Assembly: GCA_036971475.1 (NCBI GenBank)
Contig: JBAIZL010000001.1
Span: 110,907,350-110,971,349 of the forward strand
Origin: Prosapia bicincta
Lineage: Eukaryota; Arthropoda; Insecta; Hemiptera; Cercopidae
Direction: 5' to 3'
Length of the DNA: 64,000 nucleotides
In this document: positions 52,346-64,000 of the stretch, in pieces
Position numbering within the stretch: the stretch's first letter is position 1
How the letters are laid out: each line of letters starts with the position of its first letter
Notes under the pieces: generated by a model
What the model was told of the DNA's origin: nothing
Database searches by the model: none
Seen by the model: only the letters and a program-made list of their open reading frames with translations
Program-made: the position numbers and the translations under genes

Positions 52346-53531
52346 GGAGTACATTAGTGTAGCTATTGTCATACATTTGCTTCTACAGCCACTTTTTCCA
52401 ACTTTGTATACACGATATACAATAATATCAAGAAAGACAGAGGAGATTGAGTGTGTGTGTATGAGACTTTTGGCTTTTGACTGAAGGAGGTGTTGACGAT
52501 AAACAGTTACTTGCCTCTCGGTTAGGTTGAAGATACATTGGGCGATGCATTATCTAAACACTCACTCTGGGAAAGTCTATTCCGTTTGATGTAACTACTT
52601 CACTTGATGAGTTCCATCTCCCCGACGTTGCCAAAGCAACGCATTTACACGCCGCTGGAAGACAAACAACTACTTAACACCATTGTGTTGTGAACCCCAA
52701 ATGTTTGTAGGGTATAATCATATAGTTTGAGTCTCTCAACCTGACGAAATCTCACATGTTTCATATCCAGTGTCTAAAAGGTTTCACTATAAACGTGCCT
52801 AAATATGTAAAAGTGGCAGTGACTACAACATATGTTACAATTCATTTATTTTATATACTTCACGAGCTGAAAATTTACACATTATTGGTATCTATTAACC
52901 AAAGGTTTATACATATTTTGGTGTTTCACATATTTACCAAAATCTATGTTAAGGCCTCTCTTCGTAGTTAATAAAACCTACATCAAAACGTATCGATTAT
53001 AATATTGGTGGTACTACTAATGTAAAAATAGAGCCTTTCGAAGCGTTCTTCAATTTATAAATGTATTGTTGCATAATAATTAAATAGGGATTGTATTTGC
53101 GATATGTTCAATAATTACGCTACTAAATATTACCGCCGGATATTTACCTGTTTACTCCGACTCAATTAGAGTTATGGGTGAATGTTTAAACAATAATTAA
53201 ACATATGGATTATATTGCTATTTCTAATAAACATCATGATAGTATTCCGATAAAACAACACTATTTTATTCAATTCCATTTGATATAATGGTTTAGCAAT
53301 AGTAGTTCAGTTTCATGATTTGAAAAGATTTAGAGTTCTGACTTACGTTTTTCTAAGTAATTTATATTACATTGTAAAAACTTTATGAATACTATAAACT
53401 ATATAAGAAAATATTCAATATTTTTTTAAAGATATTTTAAATGTACTTCAAATTTATTACACAGAGTTACATCTTTAAATATGGAATAATCGTTTTGGTA
53501 AAATATATTAAATGTACAAAATATTATTTGT

Positions 53532-53662
<131 letters not shown>

Positions 53663-54439
53663 TAGGAAAATAGCATCTTTTTGAAATATTGGGTGAGATG
53701 CTAAATATGGGTGTGATGCTCTTCAGTCAGATTCATTGTTTTCAATTCCTTCTATTATTACATACATTTCTCATACCTTGTAAAATATTTCAATCGTTAA
53801 TAAAATAAATTTCATGCACTCAAGTTCAAATAAATTTTTTAAAACTATGGTTTCATAAATAGTGTTATAAAGTATAGTGATATAGAAAGTATAGTGGATG
53901 ACAATTGATGTTAATACATTAATTTTTCTTCAAATATTTATTTATAAATATAATTTCAAAAAATTAAAAGTAAAAAGGTCTATTTTGGATTCTATGCTTG
54001 ACATCCATAACTTTGGCACTACGCCACGTTTTCCATAGTTAGAATGTACTTCTCAAAGATGTATATTAATTTTGGTTGTCGTTGAAACGCCTATATGCGA
54101 CCCTTAATATTTGTCAGGGGTACTTCATAATATCGTGAACAATGCTCTAGGAATAAAAATGAATGAAAAGAAGAAAATAAACAAAACAAATGAAATAAAA
54201 AACAAATAATCCAACATCAAAAATAGTAAAGAAAATCGAAAATTAAAAAGGGAATTCCCTTCTATTTTGCCACTTAAAATTGTTATTCTGTCATGTGTAC
54301 AGTCTATATATATTTAAATTATTTGTAATTATAAAAAAAAGTAAAATACAATTTTTTGTTGACATCAGTCGGAGTTGACTTCAAAAAGGTTTTTTTATAT
54401 ATTTCTTGTTTCAAAGTCAGTCATATTTTGCGATTTTCT

Positions 54440-54547
54440 TTAGTTTCCTGATTGTTGAATATGGACCTCCAACCCGATGTAGCCTGAATTAAGACAACAC
54501 TCTACAATTCTCTCCATAGCATCGTCCACTTGCAGTCCGTATGCTTG
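54440..54547 (-). CDS. Terminal-exon candidate, DDAMERIVECC-type (unidentified)
   Basis: The minus-strand frame is open from about 54612 to TAA 54442-54440. If spliced after AAAG at 54548, the exon gives 35 codons: QAYGLQVDDAMERIVECC, then NSGYIGLEVHIQQSGN. The composition looks protein-like, but the acceptor lacks a strong pyrimidine tract. Its phase-0 entry would fit a donor (GTGAGT) at the end of the 55476-55736 ORF, which could otherwise end at its own stop. Family unknown. Confidence 0.25.
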   Translation of the reverse strand, partial: QAYGLQVDDAMERIVECCLNSGYIGLEVHIQQSGN

Positions 54548-55475
54548 CTTTGAATAAACTATTATAATGAATTTTAGTGTATATACAGAACGAAAAATAA
54601 CCGCGGCCTTTTATCCAAGGTTTTCTCATCCTTTGAACCTCGTCACCGCTATTGTATTAACATTTGCAACTCTACGGTTTGTAGTTCATGAACTGTTTCG
54701 TAGGAGCTAGATCATTCACCTGATATTCACGACCGTTTTATTACTAGAAATAAATCTGATTTGATCAAATAGCTATTAAAACTTGGAACAAATTATCAAA
54801 CTTTTCAGAACACCCACGACGATGAAAGTAAATCTTTGATCGCAACAGATCAAAGTAAGAAATGCCAGAAACTTTTTTTGATAGCTGAAAATGGAATTTG
54901 ATTTTCCAAAGGCTGAACTATAAACATTGACTTCAAATCTGTATATAATTAAATTTTATAGCTGTTTAATTGACCTCTTGAATTGAGAAACAAGTAAATT
55001 ATTGGTTCAACCGTTACGTGTAATACCGAGAATAAAATTACTACTAAGAAAAACTGGCAAATATAAGACCTCTGTGAAATCAGAATTAAATGTTTAAAGT
55101 TTACCTTTTATTACAACGTGAATAGAAATATATCGATTATTTCAATAATTATTTCTAAATTGAATTTTAAAGCAATTATTTCTTTAAAATTCAACTCAGA
55201 AAAAGTGCAAATGCAGACGTATTCAGAATATCCCCAGCATTTAAAACTTCATCATTGAAGACATAAGGAGGCCAGAAGGAGATCCTGTAAGATATTGCTT
55301 ATTGAGATCAAATGGGAAACTTGTTAGATAAGACCTAGAATACCCTATGGCACTCTTGTTGTGTAAGACCTAATACGTCTGTTGGGTCCCATGTCAGATA
55401 ATATTTGAAGAGATAAGGTAAAGTTCATGTTATATAATATCTAAATCATTAAAAGTTGAGTACGTGAAACAAATA

Positions 55476-55736
55476 TTAATTTGTGAATTTACTCACTTCC
55501 AATGGTTTCTGGAAGAAAATGTACTGCAAAGTTATATAGGTTGAAAGAAACATCGCAATAGACAGAAGGGATATATTAAATGGCATCATTTTACCTCTTC
55601 TGAATATTTGTTTTGTTGTTTGAAAACAAAAATCTACAAACGTAGACAATACTCCCACTATGAGGTAGTGTGAGTCGCTGGGGTTTACTAATTGTTCAAC
55701 GAAAGACTTTCTAGTAGACACATATCTAACCGTCAA
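55476..55736 (-). CDS. Exon candidate with chemoreceptor-like C-terminus
   Basis: An 86-codon minus-strand ORF. Residues about 47-75 (RGKMMPFNISLLSIAMFLST, then YITLQYIFF) form a membrane segment with the layout of the last helix of insect gustatory/odorant receptors: a short polar lead, a glycine, F-x-[IL]-x-x-[SL]L, then TY followed by hydrophobics. Receptors of this type usually end a few residues later, as this ORF does (KPLEVSKFTN, stop at 55476). A good splice donor (GAA|GTGAGT, 55496-55491) inside the last codons allows splicing onward instead. A type II membrane anchor is the alternative. It is present only in the right arm. Confidence 0.28.
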   Translation of the reverse strand: MTVRYVSTRKSFVEQLVNPSDSHYLIVGVLSTFVDFCFQTTKQIFRRGKMMPFNISLLSIAMFLSTYITLQYIFFQKPLEVSKFTN

Positions 55737-56487
55737 ATTCGAAGAGATCTTTATTGTTATAAATCTATTTTAACTTAAATGATTGTTTACAGTAAACTCG
55801 CAGAACACACTGTTATTTAAAAATAACCAGTTAATTGGTTTAAAGTTACTTATTACATGTTAAGTTGAGTGACTAAAACTAGAATAAAGCCTATAGTACG
55901 TTTTTATAAATAAGTAATTCTTTGGTTGTTAATTTAATTTTCAAATGAAACAAACTTTATTCAATATGTTTTCTAATATTATTATGTATTTGAATACAAT
56001 ATAAATAATTAATATTTTAGTTCAATATATAATTCAGCTCTATAATAACCCAGGTTTTTCACTCCCACAATTAAAAAACAATGGGACAATATTTTTTGTT
56101 TAAATTTTGTAAAGGAATTACATTTTATCTAAAAATATGTTTAAGGAAAAGAAAAGATAAAGAAATATTAGTTTATTCCCACTCACTGTTCCTTCACAAA
56201 GATAGTATATATATACAGACAAATTCACTTTATAACCGACCAAAATAGGAAATGGTTGGCCTGAAGACTTTTCAGGGGCTAACGAAAGATATTTCTAGCA
56301 AGATACGAAATAAAATAACAACAAATGGAATAATTTTTGGAACAAAAACTAGACAGCTATATTGCGATTGAAAAGAATATATCTTAAACGTCATATGATA
56401 TAAATGTTATAAATAAATATTTTAAAACCTGAATTTGAAGTTAGAAAAAATACATAATTACTTTACAAAGAATGCTTTTATACTTAA

Positions 56488-57545
56488 CCATGCAGAGGTC
56501 GCGTGAAAAATAAAAGGTGAAGGGTCGCACACGGTGGATTCGACCAGACCATTTTATTAATACAAAAAAAATTACTGAACAATATTTTATTTTAAAAATA
56601 CAAACATTGTAATTAAGCATTATGTATTTACTTAATTTGTATTGGTTTTATTTGTAACTTTATTGTATTAAATAAATTTAAATAATATTTTAAGATTTAA
56701 CAAATTTATTTTTTGAAAAAAATACAAGACTTTAGAAAGGTTGTCATAACATAAGGACTCTTCTACAAAGACTTATGTTTATTGATATATTCTGAAAGAA
56801 AACTAATTTCTGAATAAGAAAATGTACTGGATGTTTAAAATAGCTGTAAAGCGAAAGAACCAATTTTGAATCAAAATGTGTTGAATGTTTAAGTAAGTTT
56901 ATTATAATATTACAATTATAGTGATGAAATAAAACCGTAAAAATTTATGATTTTAAACAAAAAATTACATACAATATGTCTAAGCACCTGAGGGTTATAG
57001 CAATGAAAGTACAGTGTGTTCCCTGCAGATGAATCTACGACAGCTGTTGCACCGAGTTTTTTATTTCCTGTTTTGTCTCTAGTTGCATTGTCCTTCATGT
57101 GCATCTTCTGCAATATACCTGTGACTTTAATGTTTCTTTTCACGAAAACGTTGTCTTCTAACACTCCCAGGATTTTCAATCCTTTCTTCCTCAAGCCTTT
57201 TTTTCCCTTTCCACGCTATCTAACAGTCTGGCAAATCTTTTTTCCTCTGCTTGATTCATATTGCGTAGTAACACAATAAATATAACACACAAGTGAAATT
57301 AAAAATTATGTCAAGCTTTAGCACATGCGAGGGGTCGCGCACGGTAATTTCCACACTGGCTTTTCTTTAGGCTGCTACACTAAGACACTCATTGGTGATA
57401 GCGAAAATACAAACACAGCATTGGCCAGTGGACGAGTCTATTTGAAGGTACTGAGGGGTTGAAAGCTTACAAAAATCGACAGTTCCAGATATTAGGAAAA
57501 TTGTGAAGGCCCAGTGGAAAAGATCGTGACGCGATTTCTGCCGGG
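56488..57545 (-). mobile_element. piggyBac-like non-autonomous element, both ends present
   Basis: TTAA flanks both sides (56484-56487 and 57546-57549). The ends are inverted repeats: CCATGCAGAGGTCGCGTG and, read from the other side, CCCGGCAGAAATCGCGTC (13 of 18 match). A 14-bp motif GGGTCGC(A/G)CACGGT occurs near each end in direct orientation (about 56520 and 57332). On the minus strand a 5' relic begins MNQAEEKRFARLLDSVERE and soon hits a frameshift. Farther on is a remnant of the transposase Cys-rich tail (see the left copy), disrupted in a different way. The 92-codon ORF at 56916-57194 is an out-of-frame reading. It is about 1.06 kb, far shorter than an autonomous element. Confidence 0.75.
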
Positions 57546-60500
57546 TTAAAAACCGTAATTCATAACTGCGATAATGGGGAACGAATAGTAAGGGGTGAAA
57601 TTGATTGAGGGGTATGTTAAGAATACAAGAGAATAAGATAAACAAATAATAATAGTAACATCTGTTATAATTAAAATAATGATTTTATAATAACAAATAT
57701 TATTATATAAAAAGTATTAAACATTATTATTTATTATTGATATATTTCTAAAAGCTAAAAATGTGTTTCAGTATTAAACAGTATAGTGGTCGAAATCTTT
57801 CAATAAGCGTGATAGATGAAAATCTGTAAATGTAATTTTTGTAAGGAATTAATATCTTGGATACATTACTGCCAGCAATGTAAAGCAATATAAACACTGA
57901 GATCGTAGTAACAAAGGAATAAAGGGTGAAGCACAAGATACGCTATAGCATTTGGCAAAAATCATAACAGGAAGTGCAAGGAGACCAAAATGTAACTGTA
58001 AACATAAAATTGTTACAAAGATTTTAGAAACTAGAATGATTTACTAAAGACTTGTGATCGAATATTATAAACGATAAAATTTAATAAAATGTATAAATAT
58101 TAAAAACTGTTATAATGGAATCCAAAAGTTTTCAAGTAATCAATTATTTAGGTTAAAGTCTCTGCCTTTACATGGTAAAGTTTTGTAAGTGAGTTTAAAA
58201 GTATAGTTAAAAAATGTCATAATTAAGTACTATAACAGTGTGTTTAGCATTCCTATAGAAAAAATAGATAACTAAAAATCTCTCTGGTTGTACAGAATTT
58301 ATATTCGTTGCACTTTGGAATCAGCTGCCATTATACAGTCCTGTCTCGTATGTCCAATACCATTCTAACTGGACAGCAAAATGGGATAAAGGTGGAATAC
58401 TCGCCCGCTTAAACATTCATTTAGAATGCATTCATTGCATTACATTGAAGCTCCACTCCATTTTCAAGTTATTATCAAAGAGGAATTAAACGGTTTCTCA
58501 TGTTCATTTCCATGCATTATGGTTGGGACTAGGTAAATTAACTCCTGAAGCATTTATGGAAACAGGTTAATCATAATTTACCGTTTGAATAAACAGATTT
58601 TACGTACAAACTCTTCATTAAATACCGTATTAAATGCCATTTTAACTATTGGGCTCATTAGCGTAAATTATTTTAATTCAACAGATTAAAACCCTTATTT
58701 ACAAAATGAAAACAGTTTAACAACTTTATGTATAAACAATATTTGAGCTGGCTTGTAAGTTCAGGTTACAAAACACAAGAAATATATATAGTATTTTTAT
58801 TTAACGTCTGTTAATAACTATTATTTTTTATATAGGCTAATGACAGATCACATACAATTAGTTCCTGCTTTTTTATCACTTAACGTTTCGAATTTCTTTT
58901 CGAAATCCCATTTCATTATGAGTTATTAACTAACTATGTACATAATAGTATGATGAGTTAGTGTATGTATCTGTGATTTGTCTGTTATATTGTGATAAAA
59001 AATAAGACTTGTAAATGAGAATATTTATTAAGAGTTTTGTATTGTTGGTTTTTATAATGTTTTGTGTAATGTTAAGAATTTTATAAATTGTAAGCTATGT
59101 TGTATATTGTTTTAATAAAAACGAGCTCTTGAATAGGAATTTCGGAAAGAAATTTGAAACTTTGAGTGTTAATAAAGCATGAATTAAATGTCTGTGATCT
59201 GTCATTAGCCTATATAAAGTAGATATGTAACAATTATAAAACGCTAATCTCAAAAGTGTTTCAATGACATTATTTCATCATCATCAGTGATTCTATCTCA
59301 AACATATAAGTTTAATTCTAGAAAAGGAACATAAATGCAGTTATCACATTTTGTTCATTGTAAATATATTAGTAACCGTTATCGTGAATTTTCCAATGCA
59401 CAAATTTGGTTCTAGCCTTTAATAAAATATTGTAGGTTATGTTCCATTTTTTAAACTAAAGTTACTCGTATATGTTTGTGATAGAATCACTGATGATGAT
59501 GACATAATATCATGAAGTTTTAAAATTGTGAGTTGTATATATTTCTTATTTTTATAATTTTTATGTAGGTATTTTTGATATACATGTCTGTCCCCAAACT
59601 TATAATTTTCTGCAGAGTTTACCGCTAAATCAATCGCTTGTACTAAGTCGTTTATGTCCTTTTTCTTTCATAATTCTTCAGCCTGGTTATTTTCATCACT
59701 TATTTTATTCAATTTCTCAAGTTTCTCCTACTTCGTCTTGAAATTGAGCTACCATCTCGGCCTTTTACAATGTTATTCACAACGTGTTTTTACCTGAAAA
59801 CTATTTTAAAATCATGTCCTTAATACGTGTTTACTAGACAGTGCTTTGATCATTTACAGTAGTTAACACACTTACCTTCAGCAAAAATGTCTGTCAATTT
59901 TAGTAATTTATTATTGTCTTTTATTTATTCACCAATGTTTGCTAGTTGAGCGCCATTATTTTAAAGTTAAATTTAACTGTACAAAAAAGTCACATGAGAC
60001 AGTAAATAAGAGTTATACACGTGGCTAATAAAATTACACAATTTGTAAGATGAATATAAATATTTTATATACATGAATTTAATTATATCATGACTATTAA
60101 CTATTACAAAGGACGTAATAATTCCAATTAAACATAAAATGATGTACACGTTCTCCTGGCAAATAAATTTCTAATGAATAAAATACATAATTTAATTTTT
60201 AATGACTAATAATCAGTATATTGAGGAATGTCGTTCTCTTAATACTAACGTTATGCTATTTCAATAGTAATTATATTTTTGTTACCTCACAAGTAAACTT
60301 ACTGGGATCTTTGACTTTACTCGAATAACTTTCGTGAATAGTAATGCTTTATAATAAAAACTTGATTAAGAATAACCGAAGAATTGAATGTTAATTTATA
60401 CAAACTTGACGAAATAATCTTAACCTCTCTTTTAAACTGCAAAATATAGATAGTACCAAAAGTTTAATTTCCTTTTTTGGTCGGTAATTCTGCAAGTGCT

Positions 60501-61069
60501 CTTGCCACTATCTCAGGATTACAACTCGTCGCACTTAACTTACGTAAATTTAACACCTACTCCACAATGGTCTTTCTTTAACTAATTCCATTTTATTTAA
60601 TTCCCATTTTCTTCCCTAATTTAAAAAAAAAATCTCTCAACACCTAATTTAATGAAAAAAACCTATTTGTCTCTTATTTCTGAATAAAATCTCCTCTTAC
60701 ATAACACAACCCTATTACGTTGAACATTTCTTAATTAGCCCTACCAAAACAATTCTCTACTCTATCTAATCGGGTAACTTTGTCCGCGATATAATTCCCT
60801 CTGCATTTCTATAACCCCTTATGGTAATTCAGCCAATCAAAGTTCAAATATTTAATTTTTGATCAAGTGTAACGTTCTTTCAACGGTTTTTGTCGTTCGA
60901 AATTCGCATAATTATAAAAATATATCCCCCTCACCGAGTTTCTTGTGATTGCCAGACCTTAACTCACTAACACCCTTTTTTTGTAACTAATAACCATCTG
61001 TAAATAAATTTACATCCCTATGTCTCAACTATATGTTATAAAATCTCACAGCATAAATATATGTTTTAA
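56630..61069. repeat. Arm block A, right copy
   Basis: Mirror of 1-4445: the inner part of the piggyBac-like element to 57545, AT-rich sequence 57550-58820 with no gene, the foldback elements (58830-59215 and about 59270-59510) and then 59515-61069 with no gene. Confidence 0.93.
58830..59215. mobile_element. MITE-like foldback element, right-arm copy
   Basis: Mirror copy of the 1879-2253 element. Both long terminal inverted repeats are present, starting with the GGCTAATGACAGATCAC motif at each end. Confidence 0.62.
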
Positions 61070-61266
61070 ATAAAAATATATTATGTTTTAAAATATAATT
61101 AAAATGCAATAATATATAATATATTCTAGTTTGTTCTTGTCACTAAAGTTATTATAAATTGAGCCCATGTACTGTAATTACACCTTCTAATACTACGTAC
61201 TACGATTTTATTATATTGGCCTTTCCCATTATTAGTGATAAGGCTATGTACAACCGTGAAGTGTGT

Positions 61267-61273
61267 GTGTGTA

Positions 61274-61337
<64 letters not shown>
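61267..61337. repeat. (GT)-(AT)n tract
   Basis: A short GT run (61259-61271) followed by about 60 bp AT, then more interrupted AT to about 61362. Confidence 0.97.
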
Positions 61338-61339
<2 letters not shown>

Positions 61340-61407
61340 TATATATAATTTATATATATTATAAATTAATAAATATTCTTGTATTTGAATAATCTATGTT
61401 GTTTAAG

Positions 61408-61464
<57 letters not shown>

Positions 61465-61504
61465 CTACCGTGATGCGTGTGTGTGTGCGTCTGTGTGTGT
61501 GTGT
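61408..61504. repeat. Poly-A (29) - (TA)n - (GT)n cluster
   Basis: 29 A bases (61408-61436), 27 bp of TA, a 10-bp spacer, then interrupted GT. A long A run can mark the 3' end of a retroposon, but no body was recognised upstream. Confidence 0.95.
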
Positions 61505-62929
61505 ACATTATACATATAGACAGCAGCCTTTGGAAAAACCCTTTTTTGTCTTAAATGTTTTATAAATGGAAACCTCTGTAATAGCTTGAAAATACAAAGG
61601 CTACAGTATCCTTAAAGTTTTATTAAGGTCACATCTAACGGAACGTCAGTAGGCCTTACGTGTCGACTGACAAACTGTAACTATGGTTTTACTATTCAGC
61701 TAAAAACTCGGAACAATCGGAAATATAAAAGCCTTCTAGATAAATAAACTGTCTATAAAGCTTTCGAATACTTGAAAATGCTTTTCTAGTTTTTCAATAC
61801 GCAATAAATTATTCATATTTATTGTTACCATTTATGTAATTGCTATGGTAGTAAATAAAATATGTCACCTTAAAACATTTAAACTTCATAATCCATTTTC
61901 CTTTTCTCTAATTATAATTATTGTTTTACACAAATAAAGTTATAAAAAAGATATTAATTAAAGCATAATTGTTTCTACTTTAAACATTTTGATATAAAAC
62001 AGACCTTTAACATAGACCGTAGTTTCTCATAATCATAAATCCTAATTATACATGGTTTAGTAAATATAAAATTGGTTAGCATTTGTTCTTTTACAATTAA
62101 CATAAAAAGCTATTGTATGTTTATTTTGTGTGATTCCTACATGCAATTACTGTACAAGAAATGTTCTCCAGCTTTGTGTATTGAAATTTATTTGAATTAT
62201 AAACACAAATTTCTAATATATTGCATAGCCTAATTAGTCAAGTTACGTTTATAAGTTTCGTCATTTTGTTCGTATTTCTTCAAAACTGTTTCTTACTTAT
62301 CATTTAGAAACAAGAAAAAATTACTTGAAAAGTATATATAGTTATTCTTCCAAATTTGTTTTTGTCATTTGTTTTTTTTTTTAAATACATAATACACCAC
62401 TTGGACTGAATATTGTAAAGAGTTTAAATAAGGATCTACGTAAAGCTTCAGATGGTAATTATTTTCTGGTAAATGCTCTCTATGCCATTTACTATAATCT
62501 CTAAGCTCCGAATATTATGCAAGACCCTTTATTAAGCACTAAAGCCGCATCCAATCTTAGGAGCTTGTAGACATTGCCATTATAATAACTAAAGTTAAGC
62601 TATAAGTTATACAATTTTATGAGTTTCATACTGTCGTCTTTTAGTACTATAGATAATATAACTCTGGCACTGAGTCATATGTAGGCTTAGTAAATATTGC
62701 AGACGATATTCGATTAAAACCGTTTTTTATTTCTTTGTGGATCTAATGTGGCACAATAATTATGATTCCTATTTACAAATATCGTGTTTTATATATTTAT
62801 AAAATGTGTTGGGATTAAAAGGAAATAATTTGTATCTCTTGTCTTTAAAAAATATTGTATACAACTATTACATTGTTAAAACATTTTGTCAGTAATTACT
62901 ATCCAAAAAACAATAAATGCTCGCTGCAA

Positions 62930-63470
62930 TAATAAACATGATAATAAAAAATGGTAATAATGATGATTTATTGTTGGTTGTGCTACTATTTCTTATGGTG
63001 GGAGCGGGGATGATTTTAGTAACTGATTTTTACTTTGTTTTTAGCGTGTTGTTTGGATTCCAGTGATATTGATTTGCAGTTGGGACAGTGGTGGCTTGGG
63101 TTACCGTGATGTTTGCTAAGTGGTTTTAATGACATGGCTTCAATTGCATTGATTGATGATTGATGTGATGGTAACCGGGTTTGGGTAGCTATGAAATTTG
63201 CGTTGTGGCAGTTATGTTGGGTTTTGTATTATTGTGATATTGGTGGTGTGGTGATGAAGGTTTAAGAAGCATTGATTTTCTTGCGTTGTGGTGATGGATG
63301 CGGTAGTTTAGGTGGCGGTAATGTTAGGGTTATTATATTGGTGATGTAGGTTTCGAATTGGAATGATGTTTGGATTGTAATGGAGGCGGCAGCGGTGATT
63401 TAGGTTTCAGTGGTCTTTGTGTTGAGTTGGTGGTGACAGGTTTTGGGTTGAATTGTTTTAATTGTTGTGA
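62930..63470. repeat. G/T-rich, C-poor degenerate repeat tract
   Basis: About 540 bp in which the plus strand has very few C bases and many GGTGATG, TTGGGTT and GTGGTG words spaced irregularly. The minus strand gives a short proline-rich open stretch (PKSPLPPPL) ended by stops. It resembles an eroded (GTGATG)-type minisatellite rather than a gene. Confidence 0.55.
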
Positions 63471-64000
63471 TCTTATTTTATATATTTTTAACAGAACTTT
63501 TATTTAGTCTGATTATTATGATGTGTTTATTAAGATGATTGTAATTTGTGTAACATTGTTACGTGTAAATGTATATTTAGTTTCCCATTTTATTTTTCTA
63601 TTTGTTCTTTTATATATTTTAATTTTTCTCCATCATTATACTTTTATTATTTTATGAAAGTTATTAGGTATTAATTTCGGGAAATCAATCATTATTATGA
63701 AATATTATTTTTCACTTTTTAGTTAAGCCAATGTATAATGTGTCACACACAGATTAGAACCTGTCACAATAAAAGCAAATATGTCCGTTTTGGGGTTGGA
63801 TCCAAATGTAAAAATATTTTTCCTATGTCCCTTATTTAAAAAATACAAGTCAAAATATTTTACCTTGTAATTTTTATAACCCAAAGATTTGATAAACTAT
63901 TTTATTTTTAATAATTACTAATATTTAAATTTGTCACATTATTACACTTTTTATAACATATTTACAACGTTTCTGATATATTGAAACGTATTTTCAGGAA

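Larger units (their letters stand above)
54166..56629. other. Right-arm segment deleted from the left arm
   Basis: About 2.46 kb; the left arm has about 110 bp of unrelated filler (4446-4559) instead. It includes the outer 140 bp of the piggyBac-like element and two minus-strand exon candidates (55476-55736, 54440-54547). Stretches 54620-55250 and 55760-56480 show nothing else firm. A minus-strand open stretch after an acceptor near 55288 (TATCTTACAG, then FWPPYVFNDEVLNAGDI in one frame) is noted, but its phase links to neither neighbour. Confidence 0.75.
61070..64000. other. Continuation beyond the paired region
   Basis: No partner in this window because the left arm starts at base 1. It holds microsatellites (61267-61504), a poly-A run and a G/T-rich tract (62930-63470). 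The stretches 61510-62920 and 63480-64000 are AT-rich with no ORF or motif I can support. Confidence 0.8.

Noticed and set aside
56916..57194. 92-codon ORF (-) ending near 56916
   Set aside because: It lies inside the piggyBac-like element and is out of frame with the recognisable Cys-rich tail; the left-arm copy is broken.

Overview
The window is AT-rich, non-coding-looking eukaryotic nuclear DNA. It has long (AT)n and (GT)n/(AC)n microsatellites, short exon-like ORFs flanked by GT/AG splice signals, TTAA-flanked piggyBac-type DNA and one LTR. It has no operons, no ribosome-binding-site-led ORFs and no long ORF. It is most likely an animal, and an arthropod is my best guess from the mobile elements and one chemoreceptor-like exon. 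The species cannot be named from this sequence.

The dominant feature is a giant inverted repeat. Bases 1-26236 are repeated in reverse complement at 29802-61069, around a single-copy loop of about 3.6 kb (26237-29801). The homology is already running at base 1, so the left arm continues beyond the window; 61070-64000 is the unpaired continuation of the right arm. The arms fall into seven collinear blocks: A 1-4445 / 56630-61069; B 4560-10958 / 47593-54165; C 10955-17835 / 38592-45583; D 17840-18843 / 36870-37860; E 19231-23730 / 32251-36858; F 23735-25140 / 30465-31844; G 25594-26236 / 29802-30445. Divergence is a few percent where I compared bases (8 substitutions in 330 bp at 23079-23408 / 32572-32901). 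Block junctions are arm-specific indels of 0.4-2.5 kb.

Some indels can be polarised. A 2.0 kb TG...CA element with a 4-bp target duplication sits only in the right arm, and the left arm keeps the empty site. A piggyBac-like element complete in the right arm (TTAA both sides) has lost one end in the left arm, so the left arm was deleted there. An exon-like segment that keeps its splice acceptor in the left arm has lost it in the right arm.

No complete gene can be assembled. Several exon candidates have good splice sites: 19221-19321 (+), 31870-32065 (-), 26252-26420 (-), 41401-41519 (+) with its left-arm copy 15069-15187 (-), 55476-55736 (-) and 54440-54547 (-). Several of these exist in only one arm, so neither arm holds the full set. 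The layout fits either a real, fairly old palindrome or two diverged haplotypes joined head to head in an assembly; sequence alone cannot decide.
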